From contig NZ_OY730243.1 of NCBI RefSeq assembly GCF_963422545.1, positions 62,001 through 126,000 of the forward strand: 64,000 nt of DNA. The letters are read 5' to 3'. Numbering within the stretch: the first letter of the stretch is position 1; every line of letters begins with the position of its first letter. Below, piece by piece: positions 28,121 through 35,889 of the stretch. The position numbers and the translations under genes were made by a program. The notes below the pieces were generated by a model that was not told where the DNA came from, ran no database searches, and saw only the letters and a list, made by a program, of their open reading frames with translations. This DNA comes from an uncultured Flavobacterium sp. Its GTDB lineage: Bacteria; Bacteroidota; Bacteroidia; Flavobacteriales; Flavobacteriaceae.

Positions 28121-28855
28121 TTAATTTAAATTGTGACCAGCTCCTTTCCCACCATCAACATTGATAATTGATCCGGTAATAAAAGTACTTTTTGCAACAA
28201 CATATACCATTTCTGCAACGTCATCTATTTCCCCTACTCTGTTTAATAAATGTAAACCAGCACTCTGATCAGCTTTATCACCATGCATTGGCGTTCTGAT
28301 AACCCCGGGAGCGACAGTATTAAAACGAATGTTTTGTTTACCAAATTCGGCTGCCAATTGAATCGTCAAAGCATGAATTGCACCTTTACTCGCCACTGGT
28401 GCAGAAGCCGGCCATCCGCCTAATCCGTGATTTACCAAAGGCGTTCCGATATTAATTACAACACCATCTTTTTGTTTCAACATTTGAGGAACCGCTGCCT
28501 GAGTAGTAAAATAAGTTCCTTTAAAATTTGTAGTCAGGAATTTATCCAGATATGCTTCATCAACTTCTAAAAATGGTTTGCTGTCAAAGATTCCGGCATT
28601 ATTTACCAATACATCTACAGAACCAAATTTTTCGATTGCAATTTTTACCAGTTGTTTACCAGTGTTTTTATCGCTGATATCTCCGGCGTACATCGCCAAA
28701 TTATCTCCTGCTCCAAATTCATTGTAAGCACTTTCTAATGAAGCTTTTGTTACTGAATTAATAACTACATTATCGCCTTTGTCTAAAAAATATTTAGCGA
28801 TTCCTTTTCCTATACCAGATGCTGCACCGGTTACAATTATTGTTTGTTTTTTCAT
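28121..28855 (-). CDS. SDR family protein lacking the catalytic Tyr
   Basis: The 244-residue Rossmann protein has the cofactor motif TGAASGIGKG, the NNAG motif (DVLVNNAGIF) and the C-terminal ITGSIINVDGGKG, all typical of classical short-chain dehydrogenases. At the catalytic site the sequence is ASAPVASKGA: Lys is present but proline stands where YxxxK requires tyrosine, and the preceding Ser position reads NIGTP. The protein may therefore bind NAD(P) without normal oxidoreductase chemistry or use another residue. It is the third gene of the YceI operon, 5 bases after the tautomerase gene. Confidence 0.85.
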   Translation of the reverse strand: MKKQTIIVTGAASGIGKGIAKYFLDKGDNVVINSVTKASLESAYNEFGAGDNLAMYAGDISDKNTGKQLVKIAIEKFGSVDVLVNNAGIFDSKPFLEVDEAYLDKFLTTNFKGTYFTTQAAVPQMLKQKDGVVINIGTPLVNHGLGGWPASAPVASKGAIHALTIQLAAEFGKQNIRFNTVAPGVIRTPMHGDKADQSAGLHLLNRVGEIDDVAEMVYVVAKSTFITGSIINVDGGKGAGHNLN

Positions 28856-28860
28856 GATGT

Positions 28861-29079
28861 TTATTTTTTATCGGCTGTAATGCCTTTTTCTCTTAATACT
28901 GATACTTGTTCTCCTGCATAACCCCAATCGTCTAAGTCTATTTCCTGAATTACGATATGAGTTAAATGCGGATCTTTGTTTAATACTTCTGTAATCAAAT
29001 TGGTTATACCACTGATTAATTCTTGTTTTTGCTCGCGGGTTACTCCTTCGCGGGTCAATTCGATTTTTACGTAAGGCAT
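28861..29079 (-). CDS. 4-oxalocrotonate tautomerase family protein
   Basis: The start at 29079 gives a 72-residue protein, MPYVKIELTREGVTREQK onward, typical in length for the family. It places proline directly after the initiator methionine, as required for the catalytic N-terminal Pro-1. The longer frame to 29136 would bury this proline and overlap the YceI gene, so I rejected it. Family members tautomerise 2-hydroxymuconate-like enols or related ketones. The gap to the YceI stop is 4 bases and to the SDR gene 5, so it is embedded in a tight operon. Confidence 0.87.
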   Translation of the reverse strand: MPYVKIELTREGVTREQKQELISGITNLITEVLNKDPHLTHIVIQEIDLDDWGYAGEQVSVLREKGITADKK

Positions 29080-29083
29080 GGCT

Positions 29084-29638
29084 TTAGTTTTTAGATTGTT
29101 CTGAAAGTATAGCTTCGGCAGTGATATTAAAATCAAGCTCGAAGTCGTTATAAATTAAAGTGTCTCCCAAATCCTTGAAAAAATTTCCTGAACGAAATCT
29201 GATATCATATTTGGTACGATCAATTACCAGTTTACCTGAAAGTGTAATTGTATCTCTATTGTTTTCAACCGTTGCTTCAAAACCAACAAGGTGAGTAATA
29301 TCTTTTATGGTAAGATTACCTTCAAGATAATAAGTGCTGTCTGATACTTCTCTAATATTAAGAATATCAAAAGAGGCTATAGGAAATTTTTCGATTGAGA
29401 AGAAATCATCAGAGGCAAGATGACTTGCAAATTGTGCATTTGTTGCTGGATCTGTTACATCCAGAATTTTAATTGTCGATGTATTAATGATTACATTACC
29501 TTCTTTTATTTTTCCATCATTCAGGGTGAAATTACCTTCTTTGATACTAATTATACCATTATGAGCACCAGTAACTTTTCTACCAGTCCATTCTACGTTG
29601 CTTTTTGAGCTTACGATTTTAAAATTTGTTGTTTCCAT
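29084..29638 (-). CDS. YceI family protein
   Basis: The 184-residue protein is a YceI-type lipocalin-like barrel: FKIVSSKSNVEWTGRKVTGA at the start, the NAQFASHLASDDFF and FPIASFDI segments, and the GNLTIKDITHLVGFEA motif. YceI proteins bind isoprenoid-like lipids such as polyprenyl quinones. It has no signal peptide, so this copy is probably cytoplasmic, whereas many YceI proteins are periplasmic. It is the first gene of the five-gene operon running to 26564, with a GTGAT-N4-ATCAC operator-like palindrome about 55-70 bases upstream. Confidence 0.88.
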   Translation of the reverse strand: METTNFKIVSSKSNVEWTGRKVTGAHNGIISIKEGNFTLNDGKIKEGNVIINTSTIKILDVTDPATNAQFASHLASDDFFSIEKFPIASFDILNIREVSDSTYYLEGNLTIKDITHLVGFEATVENNRDTITLSGKLVIDRTKYDIRFRSGNFFKDLGDTLIYNDFELDFNITAEAILSEQSKN

Positions 29639-29692
29639 TTTTATTGTATTTAAAAGTACAATGCAAAGGAACAGCGGTTATAGAAACTGGTT

Positions 29693-29710
29693 ACGTGATG
29701 TAGATCACAT
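29693..29710. promoter_or_regulatory. Crp/Fnr-type palindrome upstream of the YceI operon
   Basis: GTGAT (29695-29699), four bases, then ATCAC (29704-29708) is a perfect dyad that fits the TGTGA-N6-TCACA pattern except for one outer base. It lies about 55-70 bases upstream of the YceI ATG. Two Crp/Fnr regulators are encoded nearby, at 20259 and 30137. Confidence 0.5.
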
Positions 29711-29776
29711 TCTTATTTTTGAGGTTCAAAGAGGCAAAGGTTCAGAGGTACAAAGGTTTTACATACTAAAACATAG

Positions 29777-29844
29777 CCAACGGTTTCAACCGTTGGAACG
29801 CATTACATTGCCACAATCTAAATCCCCGTGGTTGAAACCACGGG
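29777..29844. repeat. pair of REP-like palindromes
   Basis: 29777-29796 and 29825-29844 are two 20-base hairpins with 7-bp GC-rich stems and six-base loops TTTCAA and TTGAAA. The loops are reverse complements, so the two elements are in inverted orientation. This is the layout of REP doublets (BIME-like). No nearby REP-associated transposase gene is visible. Confidence 0.65.
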
Positions 29845-29934
29845 CAATATTATATTTATAATAATGAAAACCCGTCAAATCTGGGTGAAACAAAAAAACT
29901 ACAAGTTATAAAGCCTCCTCAAAGTTTCAAGCAA

Positions 29935-30044
29935 AGTTTGTCATTTCGAGGAACGAGAAATCTCCGCAAGAAACTCCGTCCGTAAAGTTGCCAATCTTTG
30001 TCGAGCTACTTGCGGAGATTTCTCGTTCCTCGAAATGACAAACT
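29935..30044. repeat. 36-bp perfect inverted repeat
   Basis: 29935-29970 and 30009-30044 are exact reverse complements separated by 38 bases. The arm contains the word ATTTCGAGGAACGAGAAAT. The whole could be a dispersed non-autonomous repeat or a large hairpin near the 3' end of the minus-strand Crp/Fnr gene at 30137. It shows no coding potential. Confidence 0.75.
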
Positions 30045-30136
30045 AAACGTATTATTTAATAAACATCAGCGAAATCTGCAAAATCTGCGTGAAACAAAAT
30101 CATTTCTAATCCTTTTAATCTGTGGCCTTAAAAAAA

Positions 30137-30709
30137 TTACGAGCTATGTAATCGGCTTAGGGTTTCTCTTGAAACTCCAAGATATGCAGCAATTAAATGC
30201 TTCGGGACAAGATTGTATAATTGTGGATACAATGCCAAAAGTTCTTCATAACGTATTTTGACATTGTTATTCATAAAAGATAAAAGTCTTTTTTGAGATG
30301 CGATATATCCTCTATTGGTTCGCCAACGAAAAAAATGTTCTATCTGATGAAACTCCCGACAAAGTTTTTCGCGATCTTCACTAGAAAGACACAACACTTC
30401 AGCATCTGTAATACAATCAACACTTATTGTTGCTGGTGTCTCGTTGTATAAAGCGGCATAATCAGATGTCCACCATGTTGGCATCGCAAACTGTAATATG
30501 TACATTTTTACTTCATCATTAATAAAAAAAGCTTTTAAACAACCTGAAATTACAAAATACTCACACACTACTTTATCCCCTTCGCTAAGAACAGCTTGTC
30601 CTTTTTTAAAAGACATCGGTTTAAAATGAGAAAATACATAATCAAATTCTTCTTCTGTTAAAGAGGCAATTTTCGTAATATGTTGTTGTAATAGTTCTTT
30701 GGCTTCCAT
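30137..30709 (-). CDS. Crp/Fnr family transcriptional regulator
   Basis: The 190-residue protein has an N-terminal cyclic-nucleotide-binding-like barrel (MSFKKGQAVLSEGDKVVCEY, YFVISGCLKAFF). A long dimerisation helix and a C-terminal helix-turn-helix (PKHLIAAYLGVSRETLSRLH) follow. It belongs to the same short flavobacterial group as the protein at 20259 and lacks Fnr cysteines. It is transcribed away from DoxX, sharing a 160-base upstream region that contains the TTGTCCGTTTCACC motif. Its downstream neighbour is the YceI operon, which carries a Crp/Fnr-like palindrome and so is a plausible target. Confidence 0.87.
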   Translation of the reverse strand: MEAKELLQQHITKIASLTEEEFDYVFSHFKPMSFKKGQAVLSEGDKVVCEYFVISGCLKAFFINDEVKMYILQFAMPTWWTSDYAALYNETPATISVDCITDAEVLCLSSEDREKLCREFHQIEHFFRWRTNRGYIASQKRLLSFMNNNVKIRYEELLALYPQLYNLVPKHLIAAYLGVSRETLSRLHSS

Positions 30710-30784
30710 TATAAAATCTGAATAAGTCTTTTGTAAAGTTATGAAATCTGCTGAACTTATTGATTGTCTGTTTGGAAGTTGAAA

Positions 30785-30798
30785 TTGTCCGTTTCACC
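30785..30798. promoter_or_regulatory. TGTCCRTTTCACC motif between Crp/Fnr and DoxX genes
   Basis: TTGTCCGTTTCACC here matches the reverse complement of 35840-35853 (GGTGAAATGGACAG) at 12 of 14 bases. It also resembles sites at 36410-36422 and 37562-37573. All four lie in control regions of redox/stress genes, so it may be a shared operator; the regulator is not known. Confidence 0.4.
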
Positions 30799-30869
30799 AA
30801 AAAAGCAATATTTTTTTTGACTCTTCTGATAGAAATTTGTCCTGTTTAACAACTTAAAAATTTAAAATC

Positions 30870-31265
30870 ATGAATGCAAAAACAACAAAAATTATTTATT
30901 GGACAGGTGCTATTTTAACTTCTTTATGGTTTGGTGCCAGCGGTTTTTTCGAACTTACAACAAATCCTCTGGTTTGGAAAATTACACAACAATTAGGTTA
31001 CCCGGAACATTTCATTTATTTATTAGGTGTATTCAAAGTGTCAGGAATTATAGTATTATTAATTCCGAATAAATTATTGCGATTGAAAGAATGGGTATTT
31101 GCAGGTGTTTTTTTCGATATCATCTTTGCTTTCTTTTCAAAACTGGCTGTACTAGGCTTTTCAGCAACAACAGATGCTATCATCGCTTTTATAATGGTAA
31201 GTGTAACTTATTTAATGTTTAGAAAATTATATAGTGTACAATATATTGCCAATGTTGCAGAATAA
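30870..31265 (+). CDS. DoxX family membrane protein
   Basis: The 131-residue protein has four membrane helices (IIYWTGAILTSLWFGASGFF, FIYLLGVFKVSGIIVLLI, WVFAGVFFDIIFAFFSKLAV, TDAIIAFIMVSVTYLMF) in the DoxX-like arrangement. DoxX/DoxD-like proteins are small integral membrane proteins tied to quinone or thiol redox reactions, often induced by electrophiles; the precise reaction is unknown here. The gene is divergent from the Crp/Fnr gene and ends at a strong terminator shared with the convergent LytTR regulator gene. Confidence 0.85.
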   Translation: MNAKTTKIIYWTGAILTSLWFGASGFFELTTNPLVWKITQQLGYPEHFIYLLGVFKVSGIIVLLIPNKLLRLKEWVFAGVFFDIIFAFFSKLAVLGFSATTDAIIAFIMVSVTYLMFRKLYSVQYIANVAE

Positions 31266-31290
31266 ATTTATTTCAATAAGCAAGAAACTA

Positions 31291-31321
31291 AAGAAGCCTG
31301 AGATTTAATCTTAGGCTTCTT
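31291..31321. terminator. bidirectional terminator between DoxX and LytTR genes
   Basis: A 14-bp stem (one G-U) with a 3-base loop spans 31291-31321 between two convergent genes. T-rich sequence follows on the plus side (CTTGTTTGG). Confidence 0.75.
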
Positions 31322-31339
31322 GTTTGGTGAAAATATTTT

Positions 31340-32107
31340 TTATCTGTTTTCTAACCAGCTCAAAAATGTCGTAGCTTTCTCTTTTCCAACCAATAATTTT
31401 TCTTCTGTCGGAATCGTTAGTTTGATTATTAATTTGCGTGAAAAGTAATGTTCTGCTTCTCTTATTGCCGAGAAATTAATTAAATATTGTCTGTTGATTC
31501 TGAAGAATTGAATTGGAGACAATAATTTGTGAACCTCATCTAAAGATTGCGTAATTTGATATTCGGTTTTATCAAAAGTAATAATTGTAGGGGTTTCATT
31601 TTTAATGCAAAACAATGCAATGTTTTCTGTTAAAACGGTTTGGTATTTATTATTTTTAAAAACCAGGAAACTACTTTTTCCTTTATTTTCACCAGTTCTG
31701 GTTAATAAATAGTCAAAATCAGGCATCGCTTTTTTATTTCTTTGGAAGAAATTTTTCAGTTCTCCGGCTTTTTTAATCGCCTGTGCAATGCTTTCTCTGG
31801 AAAAAGGTTTCAAAACATAATCAATTCCGTTTGATTTAAAAGCTTCAATCGCATAATCATCAAAAGCTGTGCAAAATATTACGGGCGATAAAACGTCAAC
31901 ATTTTTAAAAATTTCAAAACACAAACCATCCGCAAGCTGAATATCCATAAAAATAAGATCAGGCTGATCATTTTCTAATAAATAGCTCACGGCTCCGTCT
32001 ATGCTTTGTATATACGACAAAATTTGAATATCAGGCCTAATACTCAAAATAAGCTGACCAAGTGCTTTGGCCGTTTTTACTTCATCTTCAATTATTAGAA
32101 TAGTCAT
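31340..32107 (-). CDS. LytTR family response regulator
   Basis: The 255-residue protein has a CheY-like receiver (~1-120) with the acidic pair in IIEDE, phospho-acceptor Asp near residue 55 (LIFMDIQLADG), Thr in FCTAFDD and Lys in YVLKPFS. A C-terminal LytTR DNA-binding domain follows (~155-255; FFRINRQYLINFSAI, KLIIKLTIPTEEKLLVGKEK). LytTR regulators bind pairs of direct repeats. Its start overlaps the end of the partner histidine kinase gene by 20 bases, implying coupled translation. Targets are unknown; the 22-bp-spaced repeat upstream of the peptide-cluster operon is one possibility but has no direct support. Confidence 0.92.
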   Translation of the reverse strand: MTILIIEDEVKTAKALGQLILSIRPDIQILSYIQSIDGAVSYLLENDQPDLIFMDIQLADGLCFEIFKNVDVLSPVIFCTAFDDYAIEAFKSNGIDYVLKPFSRESIAQAIKKAGELKNFFQRNKKAMPDFDYLLTRTGENKGKSSFLVFKNNKYQTVLTENIALFCIKNETPTIITFDKTEYQITQSLDEVHKLLSPIQFFRINRQYLINFSAIREAEHYFSRKLIIKLTIPTEEKLLVGKEKATTFLSWLENR

Positions 32108-33104
32108 AGATCATTGGTATTTTTACTTTAAAAATAGTTTCGGTTTTGTCAATTTCAATTTCTTTGTGAATTAAATGCATAAAACGCTGATTGATATTAT
32201 CAAGACCAACGCCTGTTGACAAAACACCTCTTTTGAGCTGTATTTGATTTTCGATAACTAAAAAGTCGTTTTCAGAATATAACTTAATCTGCAAAGGTTT
32301 ATCTAAAGAAACAACATTGTGTTTAATGCAATTTTCAATCAATAATTGCAAAGTAAAAGGTGGAATAACTGAATCATATTGTTTTTTATCGACTTCATTT
32401 ATCAGAACGAATCCGTCTTCAAAACGGGCTTTGAGCAGATAAACATAAGAATCTAAAATCTGAAGTTCTTCTCGAAGCGGAATTAAATCTAATTTTCGGC
32501 TTTCAAGTGTAAAACGATAAAAATCAGATAGTTTCAAAATAAAATCAGCGCTCTGCGGATCCTGAATTTCTACCATCGATTTCAACGTATTCAGACTATT
32601 AAATAAAAAATGTGGATTAACCTGTTGTTTTAAAAGCTCGTATTGTGCTCCCAGATTTACAGCATGCGTGCGTTCGAGTTCGACTCCCATTTGCTGTGTT
32701 TGATAGTTTTGAAAAAGCAAATGCAGAAACATATAAACGATCAAATTAATTAAAACACCCCGCAATTCAAACATGATTGGAGCGTCCATTTTAGATATCT
32801 CAAAAAGTTCCTGATGTCCAATTACAAGAATAACCATAATTAGAATCCCTAGTACAACACTCAACAAAAGTTTCCAATTGAATAAGTTTTTATTTGTACG
32901 CTGTGACGAAAATTTAGGCAGGCTGTAAATATTGTAATACCATATAAAAATGGAGAACATTAACGTAATCGAAGAATTGATGACAATATCTGTGGGAGTT
33001 GAATCGGCATCAAATAATTTTGGTATCGAAGCAAGAATTGCCAATGCTATAGAACTTCCCCAAATCACCTTTCGGGAAACGTGAAAGCTTTTTACTTTTT
33101 CCAT
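32088..33104 (-). CDS. LytS/YehU-type sensor histidine kinase
   Basis: The 338-residue protein has four predicted membrane helices in the first ~150 residues (VIWGSSIALAILASIPKLF and others). The His_kinase (PF06580) domain follows, with phospho-acceptor in LLKQQVNPHFLFNSLNTLKS and N-box IENCIKHN, then a C-terminal ATPase region (GLDNINQRF). There is no extracellular sensing domain, so the signal is probably read in the membrane. The gene precedes and overlaps the LytTR regulator gene. A TATCTTTG element lies ~35 bases upstream of the start as a possible -7 region. Confidence 0.9.
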   Translation of the reverse strand: MEKVKSFHVSRKVIWGSSIALAILASIPKLFDADSTPTDIVINSSITLMFSIFIWYYNIYSLPKFSSQRTNKNLFNWKLLLSVVLGILIMVILVIGHQELFEISKMDAPIMFELRGVLINLIVYMFLHLLFQNYQTQQMGVELERTHAVNLGAQYELLKQQVNPHFLFNSLNTLKSMVEIQDPQSADFILKLSDFYRFTLESRKLDLIPLREELQILDSYVYLLKARFEDGFVLINEVDKKQYDSVIPPFTLQLLIENCIKHNVVSLDKPLQIKLYSENDFLVIENQIQLKRGVLSTGVGLDNINQRFMHLIHKEIEIDKTETIFKVKIPMIYDYSNN

Positions 33105-33230
33105 AATTTTTTATGTGTTTTTTAGATCTCGCTTTGTCAAAGATAGGATATTTTGAAAGCTTTTTTTATGACGGAAAAAATCGGAACAAAATATTTTTAT
33201 CCCGATTTCATAACCTTTTAAATTCAAATT

Positions 33231-33377
33231 TTAGAGCCAAAGTGCTTTATTTTCCTGCATTAACTGCATGATGTTTTCTTTTACAATAAGATCGTTTTCA
33301 TAACGCTTTAAAGTATTGATGCGTTTTATTTTTTCCGTTTTACTGCAACGGGTTAAGCTTAAGAAGAGCGTTTTCAT
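33231..33377 (-). CDS. 48-residue small protein coupled to DUF1223 gene
   Basis: An ATG at 33377 overlaps the TGA of the DUF1223 gene as ATGA. It opens a 48-codon frame, MKTLFLSLTRCSKTEKIKRI onward, ending KALWL at stop 33231-33233. The product is basic, predicted helical in its second half (YENDLIVKENIMQLMQENKA) and has one cysteine. I do not recognise a family. The stop-start overlap and protein-like composition support translation; length alone does not. Confidence 0.5.
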   Translation of the reverse strand: MKTLFLSLTRCSKTEKIKRINTLKRYENDLIVKENIMQLMQENKALWL

Positions 33378-34147
33378 AAAATTGAAGATTGTTGTAAAAC
33401 AGCTCTTGTTGCTCCCAAAATACTCCCATTATTTTTGTCCTGAACAAAACCAATTACTTCAAAATCTTTTGTATTAAAACCTTTTAGCAAATGAACCGCT
33501 ATTGTTCCTTTTGTACTTTTTAAATCTACTGAATGCAAATGACGTACAATTTGATAATGTGATAAAACGCGGTTGGCATTCTCCCCTCTTTTTACATTAG
33601 TTTTAGCTGCTTTTTGAACAATTGCAATTAATAAACTACTGTTTTTAAAAGTTCCTTCGATGTTATAATTTACGCTAAGATTATTATTGGCCTGACTGGC
33701 TTCTAAAGACAAATTGGTCGTAACAGGTTTTGAAAGTGCCGATTTTATTCCGTTTCTAACCGCAGTTTCCTGAGATGCGATATAATCTATTTTTCCATTG
33801 ATAATAAGCTGCGGCGTATAGATAGGATCTTTATCCATAAATTTAGCATAATCATATTGCCTTTTGGTATAATCTGTATTACTAAAAACATCTTTCCAAC
33901 CTTGTCTGTCCCAATAATCGACGTGATATGACAAAACGTATAAATTACGGTCTTTGTATTCGTTTTGAATTTTTCCCATCAATTCATCTGCAGGAGGACA
34001 ACTCGAGCAACCTTCAGAAGTATATAATTCTAATAAGGCAAAACCTTTGTGAGCCTTATTATCTGGATTATTCTGACTGAAAGAAGTCGTTGTTATTAGC
34101 AGCAGTAATGCCACAAAAAAAACGGGTAATAATTTTATTTTTTTCAT
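33374..34147 (-). CDS. DUF1223 domain secreted protein (thioredoxin-like)
   Basis: I chose the ATG at 34147 because it starts a classic signal peptide (MKKIKLLPVFFVALLLLITT, cleavage near SFSQ-N). The frame is open to 34192 but adds an unlikely hydrophilic lead. The 257-residue protein begins its mature part with LLELYTSEGCSSCPPADELM, which carries a CxxC motif, followed by YHVDYWDRQGWKDVFSN, as in the DUF1223 thioredoxin-like family. Members are predicted periplasmic or exported proteins; the reaction is not established. It is 75 bases after the Ohr gene in the hydrolase-Ohr operon and overlaps a micro-ORF. Confidence 0.82.
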   Translation of the reverse strand: MKKIKLLPVFFVALLLLITTTSFSQNNPDNKAHKGFALLELYTSEGCSSCPPADELMGKIQNEYKDRNLYVLSYHVDYWDRQGWKDVFSNTDYTKRQYDYAKFMDKDPIYTPQLIINGKIDYIASQETAVRNGIKSALSKPVTTNLSLEASQANNNLSVNYNIEGTFKNSSLLIAIVQKAAKTNVKRGENANRVLSHYQIVRHLHSVDLKSTKGTIAVHLLKGFNTKDFEVIGFVQDKNNGSILGATRAVLQQSSIL

Positions 34148-34222
34148 TTTTGTCAAGTCAGGGGTTAAATGTAAAATGTTAGAAGTTATCAATCACAACT
34201 AACATTTTACATCTATATCTAT

Positions 34223-34654
34223 TTAAAGAATATTAATTTCAACGTTTATATTCCCTCTTGTTGCTTTTGAATAAGGACAAGTCTGATGTGCTTCGTCAGC
34301 TAACATTTTTGCTGTTTCAGCATCTAAACCAGGAAGACTTATATTCAATCGTGCCTGTAAAGAATATGCTCCTTCTGTCACACATAAATCAACTTCGGCG
34401 TCAACCGCGGTTTCAGTAGGAAGTTTAATGTTTTGTTTTGAAGCTGCGATTCCTAATGCGCCAATAAAACAAGCCGACCATCCGGCAGCAAAAAGCTGTT
34501 CTGGATTTGTACCCGGACGCAAAGATCCCGGAGAGCTCAATTTAATATTCAATTGGTCATCTGAGCTTTGTGATGCTCCTTCACGACCACCTGTAGTGTG
34601 TGTTTTTCCTGTATATAATACTTTTTCTACTTGTAAGATGTTGTTGTTTTCCAT
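34223..34654 (-). CDS. ohr: organic hydroperoxide resistance protein (Ohr/OsmC family)
   Basis: The 143-residue protein has the Ohr start (VLYTGKTHTTGGREGASQSS), the first reactive cysteine in FAAGWSACFIGAL and the second in ADEAHQTCPYSKATRGN, with the usual spacing between them. Ohr enzymes reduce organic and lipid hydroperoxides in the cytoplasm using lipoyl-dithiol reductants. The short length and both cysteines fit Ohr rather than OsmC or YhfA subgroups. It lies 37 bases after the epoxide-hydrolase-like gene in one operon under the promoter at 35778. Confidence 0.92.
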   Translation of the reverse strand: MENNNILQVEKVLYTGKTHTTGGREGASQSSDDQLNIKLSSPGSLRPGTNPEQLFAAGWSACFIGALGIAASKQNIKLPTETAVDAEVDLCVTEGAYSLQARLNISLPGLDAETAKMLADEAHQTCPYSKATRGNINVEINIL

Positions 34655-34691
34655 GATTTCTAAATTGTTAAATATGAATTGTTATTGTTTT

Positions 34692-35732
34692 TTATTTTTT
34701 ATTGAAATTATCTACATCAATAATAGCCTGAGCAAATGCTTTCGGGTCTTCCTGAGGTACATTATGTCCGATGCCTTTTAGGATTCGGTGTTCGTATTTT
34801 CCTGAGAATTTGTCTGCGTACGCTTTTCCATCCGCGAAAGCGCCATCAAAATCACTTGCAATAGTAATAGTAGGAACTTTAATTACCGGTCTCGCTGCCA
34901 AACGTTTTTCTAAACTATCATATTTAGATTCTCCAGCTTCAAGAGATTGTCTCCATCTGTAATTATGAATTACGATTGCTACGTGATCAGGATTATTAAA
35001 AGATTGTGCCGTTTGATCGTAAGTCGCTTTGTCAAATTTCCATAAAGGAGAAGCCAATTGCCAGATTTGTTTATTAAACTCGTAAGTGTTTTGAGCATAC
35101 CCTAATTTTCCTCTTTCTGTAGCAAAATAATATTGGTACCACCATCCTAATTCTGCTTTTGGAGGTAATGGTTTTAAATTCGCTTCCAGATTTACAATCA
35201 AATAACCACTTACAGAAACCAATCCTTGTAAACGTTCCGGCCAAAGTGCTGCCATAACTACAGCTGTTCTTGCTCCCCAGTCGAAACCGCCAATAATAGC
35301 TTTATCAATTTTAAGTGCATCCATCAAGGCAATAATATCACTAGCCAATGCAGTCTGTTGACCGTTTCTGAAAGTATCTTTTGAAAGAAATGTTGTGGTT
35401 CCTGATCCTCTTAAATACGGTGTAATTACTCTATAGCCTTTTGCAACTAAAATGGGAACCACTTCATTATAACTGTTAATGTCATAAGGCCAGCCATGAA
35501 GCAGAATTACCGGAGTTCCGGTTGAAAGCCCTGCTTCAGCATAACCTACGTTTAATAATCCTGCGTTGATTTGTTTTAATGTCCCTAGAGAAGGGTTTAC
35601 TTTGATTGCATTTGTTTTTTGATTTTCTGATTGTGCATTGATTGATGTCATGGCAAAGAAAAGAACTGCGATTAAAAATACTTTAGAAGTTAAAGCTGCA
35701 ATACTGTTTGTTATTTTTGATATTGTTTTCAT
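34692..35732 (-). CDS. exported alpha/beta hydrolase, epoxide hydrolase-like
   Basis: The 346-residue protein has an N-terminal signal-like hydrophobic segment (VFLIAVLFFAMTSINAQ). Its hydrolase fold has the HGWPYD oxyanion motif, an aspartate in the nucleophile elbow (IGGFDWGARTAVV), the acid in IASDFDGAF and the catalytic His in GIGHNVPQEDP. An Asp rather than Ser nucleophile points to epoxide hydrolase or haloalkane dehalogenase-type chemistry. It is the first gene of the operon with Ohr, DUF1223 and a micro-ORF, suggesting detoxification of reactive electrophiles or peroxides. Confidence 0.87.
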   Translation of the reverse strand: MKTISKITNSIAALTSKVFLIAVLFFAMTSINAQSENQKTNAIKVNPSLGTLKQINAGLLNVGYAEAGLSTGTPVILLHGWPYDINSYNEVVPILVAKGYRVITPYLRGSGTTTFLSKDTFRNGQQTALASDIIALMDALKIDKAIIGGFDWGARTAVVMAALWPERLQGLVSVSGYLIVNLEANLKPLPPKAELGWWYQYYFATERGKLGYAQNTYEFNKQIWQLASPLWKFDKATYDQTAQSFNNPDHVAIVIHNYRWRQSLEAGESKYDSLEKRLAARPVIKVPTITIASDFDGAFADGKAYADKFSGKYEHRILKGIGHNVPQEDPKAFAQAIIDVDNFNKK

Positions 35733-35777
35733 AATTCTTTATTTTTTAATTATTTGATTATTAGTTAATTTCTTCGT

Positions 35778-35808
35778 CAAAAGTAGTTTGATAACCTTCT
35801 TTGTACAA
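35778..35808 (-). promoter_or_regulatory. promoter of the hydrolase-Ohr-DUF1223 operon
   Basis: On the minus strand TTG (35806-35808) is followed after 20 bases by TACTTTTG (35778-35785), a full match to TTG-N17-23-TAnnTTTG. It lies about 45 bases upstream of the hydrolase ATG. The surrounding ~80 bases are duplicated upstream of the cupin gene (see 36337-36424). Confidence 0.65.
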
Positions 35809-35889
35809 TCAGAAAAGAGTTCAAATGGACGAAGTAAATGGTGAAATGGACAGACAAAAAGTTGAAAATCCTATCGTTTAATAAATGGT

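Noticed and set aside
29080..29136. Longer start for the 4-oxalocrotonate tautomerase
   Set aside because: It would bury the catalytic Pro-1 and overlap the YceI gene.
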